Shown here: positions 53,480 through 64,000 of the stretch, in pieces
How the letters are laid out: the number at the start of each line of letters is the position of its first letter
How positions within the stretch are numbered: position 1 is the first letter of the stretch
Source of the DNA: Tenggerimyces flavus
GTDB lineage: Bacteria > Actinomycetota > Actinomycetes > Propionibacteriales > Actinopolymorphaceae
Assembly (NCBI RefSeq): GCF_016907715.1
Contig: NZ_JAFBCM010000001.1
Span: 4,464,001 to 4,528,000 of the forward strand
Direction: 5' to 3'
Length of the DNA stretch: 64,000 nt
Notes under the pieces: generated by a model
Database searches by the model: none
Seen by the model: only the letters and a program-made list of their open reading frames with translations
What the model was told of the DNA's origin: nothing
Program-made: the position numbers and the translations under genes

Positions 53480-54252
53480 AGCCAGGTCAGGAACGCGTCG
53501 GGCAGCTCCGCCCACGCGTCGAGTGAGGCGAGCAGCCGGTCCAGCTCCTCCCGCGACGCCCAGCCCTCGGCAACGACCAGGTCGGCCATGGTCGGGGCGC
53601 CGAACAGGCCGATCGCGAAGTCGGCCATCCAACGCGTCGCCTTGGCGTCCCCGTACACCTCGGGCGTGAGCGCGTGGCCCTGGGTCCGTGCGAACCCGGC
53701 CTCGAGCATGAGCCTGCGCAGGTGCCGCGAGTAGCTCGTGTTGCCGCCCTGATGCGCGACGGCCTTGGAGAACAGCCCCGGCGCGAGGTCCAGACCGGCG
53801 TCCGCCGGCGAGAACACGATCGTGGAGATGTCGTCGTCGGACACAGCCGCGACCCCACCGGGGCGCAGCACGCGACGCATCTCAGCGAGCGCCTTCACCG
53901 GCTCGCGGAGGTAGAGCAGGACGGCGTTGGAGTACACGACGTCGAAGGTCGCGTCCTCGAACGGCAGCGCGTACGCCGACCCGACCTCGAACTCCGCCGC
54001 GAGCCCGCGTTGCTCGGCCGTCGTCCGCGCCGTCTTCACCTGCTCCACGTCGACGTCGATGCCGACGATGCGGCCGGGCTGGACGGTCGCCGCGAGGTCG
54101 AGCGTGATCGCGCCGACGCCGCAGCCCGCGTCCAGGATGTGCAGCCCTGGGCGCAGGTGGGGGAGCAGGAACGGCATGAACGTACGGGCGTCTCGGGTCG
54201 CGACGTACCCCGGCTGCACGGCGGGGTCGATGATGTAGCGCTCAGGTTCCAC
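53449..54252 (-). CDS. Class I SAM-dependent methyltransferase
   Basis: 267 residues from GTG 54252. Motif I is ILDAGCGVGAITLDLA, followed by IVGIDVDVEQV, ALPFEDATFDVVYSNAVLLYL and EMRRVLRPGGVAAVSDDD. It resembles small-molecule methyltransferases of the UbiE/arsenite type; no substrate can be named. The GTG is chosen because conserved sequence (EPERYIIDPAVQPGYV) begins there; upstream codons look non-coding. Its stop lies inside the coaE reading frame. Confidence 0.88.
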   Translation of the reverse strand: MEPERYIIDPAVQPGYVATRDARTFMPFLLPHLRPGLHILDAGCGVGAITLDLAATVQPGRIVGIDVDVEQVKTARTTAEQRGLAAEFEVGSAYALPFEDATFDVVYSNAVLLYLREPVKALAEMRRVLRPGGVAAVSDDDISTIVFSPADAGLDLAPGLFSKAVAHQGGNTSYSRHLRRLMLEAGFARTQGHALTPEVYGDAKATRWMADFAIGLFGAPTMADLVVAEGWASREELDRLLASLDAWAELPDAFLTWLYCAALGWVD

Positions 54253-54313
54253 CTGGCCGAGGGTAGCCGGGCTCCACTGACTCGTGTTGTCAGCTATCTC
54301 AGCTTTGCGATGG

Positions 54314-55588
54314 CTATCGGACCAACCGCCCCCACTTCCGGAGCTCGTCGACGAACAGGGCGGGCTGCTCGAACGCGGCGAAGTGGCCACCGGCCGGGAG
54401 CTTGTTGAAGTAGACGAGCTTGTCGCCGTACGCCCGCTCCGCCCAGACCTTCGGTGTCGGGACGACCTCGCCCGGGAACACGCTGAACCCGAGCGGCACC
54501 TGGACCGGACCGAACGTCACCGGGCCGCGGTTGGCCTCCCAGTAGAACCGCGCCGAGGACGTCGCGGTGGCCGGCACCCAGTAGGCCATGATCGCGTCGA
54601 GCATCTGGTCGTACCCGAGCACGCTCTCGGGGTCGCCGTCGCTGTCGGTCCAGGCCGTGAACTTCTCGTAGATCCAGGACGCCTGGCCGACGGGCGAGTC
54701 GGTGAGCCCGTACCCAATGGTCTGCGGCCGGGTGCCCTGCTCGGCGAAGTAGCCGAACTCCTGGGTGCTGAAGTACTCCAGCTTCTTCAGCGCCTCCTGC
54801 TCCTCCGGCGTGGGCGGGTCGCCGACCGGCGGCTCGAACTCCGGGAAGAAGTTCAGGTGGATGCTGGCGAGGCCGGGCGGTCCGAGCCGCGCCAGCTCCG
54901 CCGTGATCATCGCGCCCCAGTCGCCGCCCTGGGCGACGTAGCGGTCGTAGCCGAGCCGGTGCATGAGCGTGTCCCAGGCCTTCGCGGTCCGCTGGATGCC
55001 CCAGCCCGGGGCGCTCGGGCGATCGGAGAAGCCGTACCCGGGAAGGGACGGGACGACGACGTGGAACGCGTCGCTCGCCTTGCCGCCGTGCGCGGTCGGG
55101 TCGGTCAGTGGGGCGATCGTGCGCAGGAACTCGACCACCGAGCCCGGCCAGCCGTGCGTGAGGATCAGCGGCAGGGCGTTCGCGTGCTTGGACCGGACGT
55201 GCAGGAAGTGGAAGCCCAGGCCGTCGAGCTTGGTGCGGAACTGCGGGAACCTGTTCAGCCGCGACTCCAGCCGGCGTCCGTCGTAGTGCTTCTGCCAATA
55301 GCGAACAAGCTTTCGAACGCGCGCGAGCTGGGCGCCCTGGCTCCGGTCGGGAACGGTCTCCTGCTCGGGCCAGCGGGTGGCCGCGAGCCGGCGCCCGAGG
55401 TCGCGCAGCAGGCCTTCCGGCACCTTGAGCCGGAACGGTGTGACGGCCTCGGTGGCCGGTGGTAGGCGCAGCTGCGGGACGTCCGAGTCGGCCTCGGCCG
55501 TACCCGCGAACCCCAGCGCGCTGACAGGCGCGGCCGCGCCGGCTACCGCGGCCGTTCGCAGCATTCCTCTTCGTGACACTCGTTGCAT
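54314..55588 (-). CDS. Tat-exported epoxide hydrolase (EHN family)
   Basis: 424 residues. The N-terminus [18 protein letters not shown] is a twin-arginine signal, so the folded enzyme is exported. An N-terminal epoxide-hydrolase lid domain ([38 protein letters not shown]) is followed by an alpha/beta hydrolase core with HGWPGS (oxyanion hole), GGDWGAMI (nucleophile Asp) and [10 protein letters not shown] (catalytic His). It opens epoxides to diols; the natural substrate is unknown. ATG 55588 follows GGGGAG. Confidence 0.9.
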   Translation of the reverse strand: MQRVSRRGMLRTAAVAGAAAPVSALGFAGTAEADSDVPQLRLPPATEAVTPFRLKVPEGLLRDLGRRLAATRWPEQETVPDRSQGAQLARVRKLVRYWQKHYDGRRLESRLNRFPQFRTKLDGLGFHFLHVRSKHANALPLILTHGWPGSVVEFLRTIAPLTDPTAHGGKASDAFHVVVPSLPGYGFSDRPSAPGWGIQRTAKAWDTLMHRLGYDRYVAQGGDWGAMITAELARLGPPGLASIHLNFFPEFEPPVGDPPTPEEQEALKKLEYFSTQEFGYFAEQGTRPQTIGYGLTDSPVGQASWIYEKFTAWTDSDGDPESVLGYDQMLDAIMAYWVPATATSSARFYWEANRGPVTFGPVQVPLGFSVFPGEVVPTPKVWAERAYGDKLVYFNKLPAGGHFAAFEQPALFVDELRKWGRLVR

Positions 55589-55731
55589 GGCGGTCTCCCC
55601 TCCGCGTCGATCGGTGCTGGGGAGGATGGTGCCAGGTTTCTCGGACAACCGAATCCGGTCCTCCACAGGCCCGGGCGCGACGCCTGAGCCGTCCCAGACG
55701 CGTTGTCGGTGGGGCCGCGTACCTTGGTGGC

Positions 55732-57840
<2,109 letters not shown>

Positions 57841-57841
57841 C

Positions 57842-58762
57842 CTAGACGGTCAGCCGATCAAGGGCGTAGACCGGCCTGCTCGGCCAAGGAACTCCCTTGC
57901 CATGCAGGCGAAACTTAACCCTGCTGTGCCCGTTGCGGGTCTGCGCGACACCTTCGCTCAGCTGCTGGTAGGTGAGCGGACGGGAGATCCCGGGGAGAAA
58001 GACCGTCCATTCGCCGAGAGTGACAGCCAGGGATCGCAGCTCGTCGGGCTGCTCGACCAGCAGCATCCTTCGTTTGTTAGGCGGAGCATCGGGGTCGCGC
58101 AGCATGTTCGTAGGAAGAATGCGCTCGTCGGACCGCATAAGCTGGTCCCTGATTGGCTGCATCACGTCACGCAGGACGTAGCTCCATCCCAGCGCGGCGA
58201 ACGCCACCAGGTATGCCGATCTCACCCATGACAGCCGGACGTGCACCTCCTCGAAGTGCATGTCGGTGGTGATCACGACGCTCGGGTTCGGAGTACCTCG
58301 TTCAACGAAAGCGTCGAGAGTTCGGAGGTGTTCAGCCTGCTCCATCGGGTTGTTCCGCTGGGGCACGCCGAAGATCTCCAGGCCCCGGTCTGACCATCGT
58401 GCTTCGCCGCGAAGCGGCACGCCATCAGCATGGATCGTGACCGAAACCATGGCGCTCGCCATGCCACGAGCGAAGTCGACCACCTCCCGCTGACGCGCTG
58501 CCTGTGCATCGATCTTGGAGCCGGCGGAGTTGTTGCAGTCGCAGCAGGTCAGCAGCAAGCCGCGTCCGTCAAGGCTCTTCGGCGGCACGTGCTCCTCGGT
58601 CAGCTCACCGTCGATCGCCGCTTGACGCGTGAAGACGCGAAGGCACAAGGGGCAGGCGTTGCAATCCTCGTCAGCTGAAAGGCTGCCATCGAGGCCAAGC
58701 CGGAAAGCGACTAGCCGCAGCATCGGCGCGCTGTCATCGAACCACCGCAACCGCTTGTTCAT
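57842..58762 (-). CDS. HNH endonuclease-like protein
   Basis: 306 residues. Residues 37-78 form a zinc-bound HNH module: CPLC (37-40), EEHVPPKSL with His58, and CCDCNN (73-78), followed by a Ser-Lys. The remaining 220 residues are alpha/beta with no recognised motif and may recognise the target. Two tRNA-like genes lie directly upstream on the same strand (84 bp), so the three are probably co-transcribed. HNH nucleases occur in defence systems, homing elements and restriction; which applies here is unknown. It converges on uvrB with a 1-bp gap. Confidence 0.72.
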   Translation of the reverse strand: MNKRLRWFDDSAPMLRLVAFRLGLDGSLSADEDCNACPLCLRVFTRQAAIDGELTEEHVPPKSLDGRGLLLTCCDCNNSAGSKIDAQAARQREVVDFARGMASAMVSVTIHADGVPLRGEARWSDRGLEIFGVPQRNNPMEQAEHLRTLDAFVERGTPNPSVVITTDMHFEEVHVRLSWVRSAYLVAFAALGWSYVLRDVMQPIRDQLMRSDERILPTNMLRDPDAPPNKRRMLLVEQPDELRSLAVTLGEWTVFLPGISRPLTYQQLSEGVAQTRNGHSRVKFRLHGKGVPWPSRPVYALDRLTV

Positions 58763-58845
58763 GGATCGACGTTCTTTGTCCTGACACTCGCCGTCACCTC
58801 CCTTCCAGGTAGGAAGAATCTCACCTTGAACCGGCAGTGGCTGCG

Positions 58846-58918
58846 TGCCCCCGGCAGGATTTGAACCTGCAACGTGCAGCACCTCATGCTGCCGCCTCTT
58901 CCGTTGGGCTACGGGGGC
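58846..58918 (-). tRNA. tRNA-like gene, class I body with GAG anticodon
   Basis: 73 nt folding as a full cloverleaf: acceptor GCCCCCG/CGGGGGC with discriminator A, D-arm with GG in the loop, anticodon stem GCAGC/GCTGC with loop ATGAGGT (anticodon GAG), a 5-base variable loop, and T-arm GCAGG-TTCAAAT-CCTGC. GAG would read leucine CUC/CUU codons, but leucine tRNAs normally have a long variable arm, which is absent. It may be a non-canonical or mobile-element tRNA. Amino-acid identity is uncertain. CCA is not encoded. Confidence 0.7.
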
Positions 58919-58922
58919 GTCG

Positions 58923-58996
58923 TGCGGCTCCCGGGATTCGAACCCGGATCATCCAGTTCCTGGGACTGGCCTCTCTACCGATTGGAGTAGAGCCGC
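58923..58996 (-). tRNA. tRNA-like gene, class I body, probable CAG anticodon
   Basis: 74 nt: acceptor GCGGCTC/GAGCCGC with discriminator A, D-arm with GG in its loop, anticodon stem CCAGT/ACTGG with loop CCCAGGA, a 5-base variable loop, and T-arm CCGGG-TTCGAAT-CCCGG. By position the anticodon is CAG (leucine CUG), but base 33 is C rather than the near-universal T and the variable loop is short. Only 4 bp separate it from the second tRNA-like gene, so both come from one transcript. Confidence 0.65.
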
Positions 58997-59139
58997 AGAC
59001 GAAGCGGCGTCACTCGCGGCGGGAGGGCTGGTCAGGCGCGCGGTCGACCGGCCCGGGCGAGGGACGCCTCGGGCAGTCGGTCGAGTCGGATGGCCATGCC
59101 CGCAAGTGTTTCAGTGCGTACGGGCCGGCCGCCAGCGGT

Positions 59140-59883
59140 TTACGGGGTGAGCAGCTCGGCGATGATCTCGCCGCGCAGGGATTGGAGGTCCGGGCGGCCG
59201 GGCTCCCACGTACAGGCGATGTGGAGGCCTTCGACGCGGCCGGTGGCCAGGATGGTGCGGACCGCCGAGACCAGCGTGGCCACGGAGGGTCCGCCCGGCG
59301 CCACGTAACGGGCACCGGGGAGGGCTGAGGGGGCGAGCACGTCGAGGTCGACGTTCACCAGGAGCTGCCCCTCCGGTAGCGACGAGGGGAGCGATGAGAG
59401 CGGCACGCGGCGGACGGCCGACGAGGCGAGGAACTCCACCTCCGGCGGGTCGAGGTCGCGGGCGTCCACCAGCAGCACCCGGTCCGAAGCGAACGGAGCG
59501 ACCCCGAGCCGGTCGAGCACGGCCTCGCGCCGGTAGCCGAGGAGGAGGCGCAACGCCGTTCCGCCGACGTAGCCCGACGCACTCGTCTCCAACGTCTGCA
59601 CGTCGCCGTGCGCGTCGATCCAGACCACCGACGGATCGAGCCCCGCGCGCAGCATGCCGGCTGCCATGGCGAGCGTCACCGTGCAGTCGCCCGACACCAC
59701 AGGCGTCTCCGGCGAGGCGGCAACGGCACCCGCCACTGCCGAGTACAACGGCACCAATCGGGCGAAGACGTCGCCCGCGGGCAGCTCCACCGTGATCTCG
59801 GTCACGTCCGCCCCGGCCGGCAACGGGACCGCCAGGTCGGGATGGTGCTGGTCCAGGTGGTACGGGACGTAAGTGAGCTGCAC
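59140..59883 (-). CDS. Ureohydrolase (arginase/agmatinase) family protein
   Basis: 247 residues, shorter than typical arginases (about 300). Family motifs are SGDCTVTLAMAAG (in place of GGDHS), WIDAHGDVQT and VNVDLDVLAPS. The metal-ligand His of the first motif is Cys, a replacement also found in other actinobacterial members of the family. It may hydrolyse a guanidino compound, or the altered metal site may reflect another activity. GTG 59883 starts the conserved N-terminus (QLTYVPYHLDQHHPDL). It diverges from typA with 46 bp between. Confidence 0.78.
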   Translation of the reverse strand: MQLTYVPYHLDQHHPDLAVPLPAGADVTEITVELPAGDVFARLVPLYSAVAGAVAASPETPVVSGDCTVTLAMAAGMLRAGLDPSVVWIDAHGDVQTLETSASGYVGGTALRLLLGYRREAVLDRLGVAPFASDRVLLVDARDLDPPEVEFLASSAVRRVPLSSLPSSLPEGQLLVNVDLDVLAPSALPGARYVAPGGPSVATLVSAVRTILATGRVEGLHIACTWEPGRPDLQSLRGEIIAELLTP

Positions 59884-59929
59884 GACCGCGATGGTAGCCG
59901 CGCGCGACGCGTCAGAGAGAATGGTGCAT

Positions 59930-61795
<1,866 letters not shown>

Positions 61796-61808
61796 GCCCG
61801 GGAGCGGC

Positions 61809-63203
61809 CTACCCGAGCAGGATCTCGTCGGGCCGGCGATACGTGATGGCGATGTCGTAGTCGGCGATGACAGACGCGAGGAGTGCGTCGAGATCGTCGT
61901 CGTAGTCGGCAGCTGCCATCTGATGGACCTGCTCGGCGAGGGTCTTGCCGTCCACGAGGACGAGCGGGTACTGGTCGTCTATCACCTCGACCTGTGCCTG
62001 CCGGCTGAACGTTCCGGTCGTCACGAAGACGCCGATCCATCCACGCCGTAGCCGCGCCACAACACGAGCGACCTGATCGGGTCCGATCGAGGAGGTGGGT
62101 TTCACACACTTGGCTTGGCCTAGCACAACGAGAGGCGTGTTGTTGGCGGCAGTACCGACGTCGAGCCGACCGACGAAGTCCACTCCGCCGTCGCCGCCCG
62201 GCCGAGTGAGCCAGCCGTCCCGATACCGCGCACCAGAGCGACCGAGGATCTGCGCGCTGACCCTCGCGGCGAGCAGTTCGAAGGCGTGTTTGCGTCCGTC
62301 GAAGAAGGTGTAGAGCCGTTGCAGGACGCTCTCCTCGTCGGACCCCACGGTGGGAAGCTGGTCGGTTGTGGAGCGAACACGAGAGGACAGAACGCGCCGG
62401 CGCATGCGGGGAATGGCCGCGCGGCCGTCCCTGACCCATCGCATCCAGGACTCTGGTGCGTGGCGTGCCGCCTGCTCGGCATCAAGCGTGGGATCACGCC
62501 GATCGTCGATCCAGCGCATGTCCAGAGCGTCACCGGTCGCGGTGAGATCGATGACGGCCAGATCCAGTACCAGATTGGGAAAGCTGCGTCCTGTCCCCGG
62601 GTCGCGCTGCACCACATGCTCGAGCCGTTCGATGATGGCTGCTCCGCAGAACTCGACGTGTCCCTTGACCAGGATCTGTCTGTCGCGGACCACGGAGACG
62701 GAACGGTAGATCAGAAGCGGCGGAGCTTGAAGGCGCTCGGCTGGCGCAGTGGCGGCATGGAGTGCCCAGGCGTCGAGCAGCGCTCGGTTCCCGGTAGTCG
62801 CACCAGGGAGTCCAACGGTGGTGGGCTTGTGGTCGCCGTAGTAGCGGACGTGCCCATGGTCGAGATCGAACTCGTCGTGCCACGGGTTTGAAGCCTGGCC
62901 AGCGTTCCATGGACTTGATCGCAGACTGATCACGGGTCGGCGTTGACGATCTGGCGCCGCCACCGGGGCCGCAAGGTTGATCCCAGCCATGAGCATCAGC
63001 TTGGGTACGTCACTGTTCTCGGGTGGGCTCGTGACGAAGTGGTAGTTGAGGTACCCGTCGAGCTCGATCACGACCCGATTGGACTTGGTCGCATAGCGCA
63101 GGACCTCGAGCACCGAAACCTGCCGGTCATGGCTCACGCGTACATGATCCAGTATCCGAGCGGTCGGATCAGGAGAATTCGACCTTCCTCCACCGTCGCT
63201 CAT
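61809..63203 (-). CDS. Type IV restriction endonuclease, AspBHI/Mrr-like
   Basis: 464 residues. The C-terminal catalytic domain has the Mrr-type PD-(D/E)xK core: GGDGGVDFVG with Asp342, then LGQAK (Gln363, Lys365). The N-terminal half (SSPWNAGQASNPWHDEFDLD, HVRYYGDHKP) resembles the AspBHI recognition domain, which binds modified cytosine. AspBHI-type enzymes cut DNA containing 5-methylcytosine and thus block modified foreign DNA. No methyltransferase gene is adjacent, as expected. It converges on typA with a 13-bp gap. The ATG start is the first in frame. Confidence 0.82.
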   Translation of the reverse strand: MSDGGGRSNSPDPTARILDHVRVSHDRQVSVLEVLRYATKSNRVVIELDGYLNYHFVTSPPENSDVPKLMLMAGINLAAPVAAPDRQRRPVISLRSSPWNAGQASNPWHDEFDLDHGHVRYYGDHKPTTVGLPGATTGNRALLDAWALHAATAPAERLQAPPLLIYRSVSVVRDRQILVKGHVEFCGAAIIERLEHVVQRDPGTGRSFPNLVLDLAVIDLTATGDALDMRWIDDRRDPTLDAEQAARHAPESWMRWVRDGRAAIPRMRRRVLSSRVRSTTDQLPTVGSDEESVLQRLYTFFDGRKHAFELLAARVSAQILGRSGARYRDGWLTRPGGDGGVDFVGRLDVGTAANNTPLVVLGQAKCVKPTSSIGPDQVARVVARLRRGWIGVFVTTGTFSRQAQVEVIDDQYPLVLVDGKTLAEQVHQMAAADYDDDLDALLASVIADYDIAITYRRPDEILLG

Positions 63204-63344
63204 GTCGCGGACCTACGCGAGGAGCGCGCGGGCAGCGGTCGTCAGGCGGGCGTGACCGCGATGCGGTTCGCCGGGGGAGTACCGTCGCAGGTGGTGGGTG
63301 ACAAAAGAGGATGCCCATGGCCTTCGAATGAGAGGCGGCACCCT

Positions 63345-63644
63345 GTGAGCACCTATGGCGAGAATCTGCGGGCGAAGACGGCTGATCGGGATCGGAGCTC
63401 GCGGGCTGCGACGAGGGCGCTCGATGTGTGCGTGAACGGCGGTAGGCATCACTGGAACGCCGAGGCCGCGCACGACGAGGCGAATCTGCAGATCGCCGAG
63501 CCGGAGCGCAAGCTGCGGATCCGGCTCGGCACCTGCCTGCGCTGCAGCGACGTCGTTCTCTCGATCACCGCGCAGGACGACGAGAACTGGAAGCTGCACC
63601 AGCAGCTGGTCAGCGTCAGCGACCCGCGCGCCACGATCCGTTAG
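63345..63644 (+). CDS. Small hypothetical protein with CxxC motif
   Basis: 99 residues from GTG 63345, preceded by AGAGG. It is highly charged, with one upstream Cys (ALDVCVNGGRHHW) and LGTCLRCSDV near the middle; with the adjacent histidines these could bind a metal. No family was recognised. It lies between the restriction enzyme (divergent) and the rhamnosidase gene, which converges on it with a 4-bp overlap. Confidence 0.55.
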   Translation: MSTYGENLRAKTADRDRSSRAATRALDVCVNGGRHHWNAEAAHDEANLQIAEPERKLRIRLGTCLRCSDVVLSITAQDDENWKLHQQLVSVSDPRATIR

Positions 63645-64000
63645 CCGAAGCTGGACGGACCGGAAGCGAGCTCCCGGTCCGGCGATCCCTCCAGCGACAG
63701 CACGCCGGTGACGCCCTCGGGCAGCGAGGCCTCCACCGCGAGACGGCCGCCGTCGTCGACACGCCAGCTGACCTGGACCAGGCCGTGCGGTGTCTCGAGG
63801 CTGGTCTTGGCCCAGGTGAGGCCGCCACCCGGGCGCGGCGCGATCCGCACCCGGGAGTAGCCCGGCTCGAGCGGCGCGATGCCGCCGACCACGCGGTGCA
63901 TCCAGTCCGCGACCGCTCCCAGCGCGTAGTGGTTGAAGCTGGTCATCTGGCCGGGGTTGATCGACCCATCGGGCAGCATCGAGTCCCAGCGTTCCCAGAC
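63641..64000 (-). CDS. Alpha-L-rhamnosidase (GH78), C-terminal end only
   Basis: 119 residues visible; the gene continues beyond the window edge. VWERWDSMLPDGSINPG and MTSFNHYALGAVADWMHR are the end of the GH78 (alpha/alpha)6 catalytic barrel; the glutamate in WERWDS belongs to the family's active-site region. The final beta-sandwich domain follows (ETPHGLVQVSWRVDDGGRL, LPEGVTGVLSLEG). The enzyme releases terminal rhamnose from plant or microbial glycosides. Confidence 0.9.
   Translation of the reverse strand, partial: VWERWDSMLPDGSINPGQMTSFNHYALGAVADWMHRVVGGIAPLEPGYSRVRIAPRPGGGLTWAKTSLETPHGLVQVSWRVDDGGRLAVEASLPEGVTGVLSLEGSPDRELASGPSSFG

Overview
The window is 64 kb of very GC-rich chromosome with short intergenic gaps, frequent ATGA stop/start overlaps and many GTG starts. 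An ANTAR regulator, actinobacterial-type PolA and S1 proteins, an ileS T-box leader and a LexA box of the CGAAC-N4-GTTCG type all point to an actinomycete (Actinomycetota). Gene content suggests the Propionibacteriales (Kribbella, Nocardioides or Actinopolymorpha-like), but that is an inference and no rRNA is present to settle it.

Layout. 1-264: intergenic repeats. 265-4974: glutamine synthetase-family enzyme, small ABC ATPase/permease pair, pyruvate kinase, ribbon-helix-helix regulator with a palindromic operator. 5157-7462: degenerate acyl-CoA ligase lacking its C-terminal domain, HTH/LAGLIDADG-like endonuclease gene, tRNA-Leu(CAA). 7572-15344: ANTAR response regulator, then a branched-chain amino-acid type ABC importer with two tandem substrate-binding lipoproteins and livHMGF. 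15559-19901: acetyltransferase-membrane-extracellular fusion, DUF554 protein, ROK regulator, YdcF-like protein. 19929-23934: ileS, its T-box leader, and about 700 bp packed with inverted, tandem and dispersed repeats. 23935-31315: secreted nuclease/phosphatase, ECF sigma factor, hydrolase, dinB under a LexA box, double-headed MerR regulator divergent from an erythromycin-esterase operon. 31312-37078: TetR regulator divergent from a short UvrA paralogue, delta-60 repeat secreted protein, PLP lyase. 37247-46813: thioesterase, polA, broken Uma2 gene, several small enzymes and MerR/VOC genes, FAD oxidase, methyltransferase. 46843-57840: M18 aminopeptidase, kinase-like protein, rpsA, a pair of paralogous membrane proteins, coaE, methyltransferase, Tat-exported epoxide hydrolase, uvrB. 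57842-64000: HNH endonuclease downstream of two abutting tRNA-like genes, ureohydrolase, typA, AspBHI-like type IV restriction enzyme, a small CxxC protein, and the C-terminal end of an alpha-L-rhamnosidase.

How it works together. Most of the window is housekeeping: glycolysis, translation (rpsA, ileS, typA), CoA synthesis, and replication/repair (polA, uvrB, dinB). Layered on this are self-contained regulator/resistance modules: MerR with esterase, TetR with UvrA-like, MerR with VOC. Defence or mobile functions are also present: two endonuclease genes beside tRNA genes and one modification-dependent restriction enzyme.

The least ordinary signals are a four-copy family of TGATCATG-rich hairpins at gene 3' ends, two further dispersed hairpin families that share the same intergenic sites, and a tandem pair of short-variable-loop tRNA-like genes with leucine anticodons directly upstream of an HNH nuclease gene.
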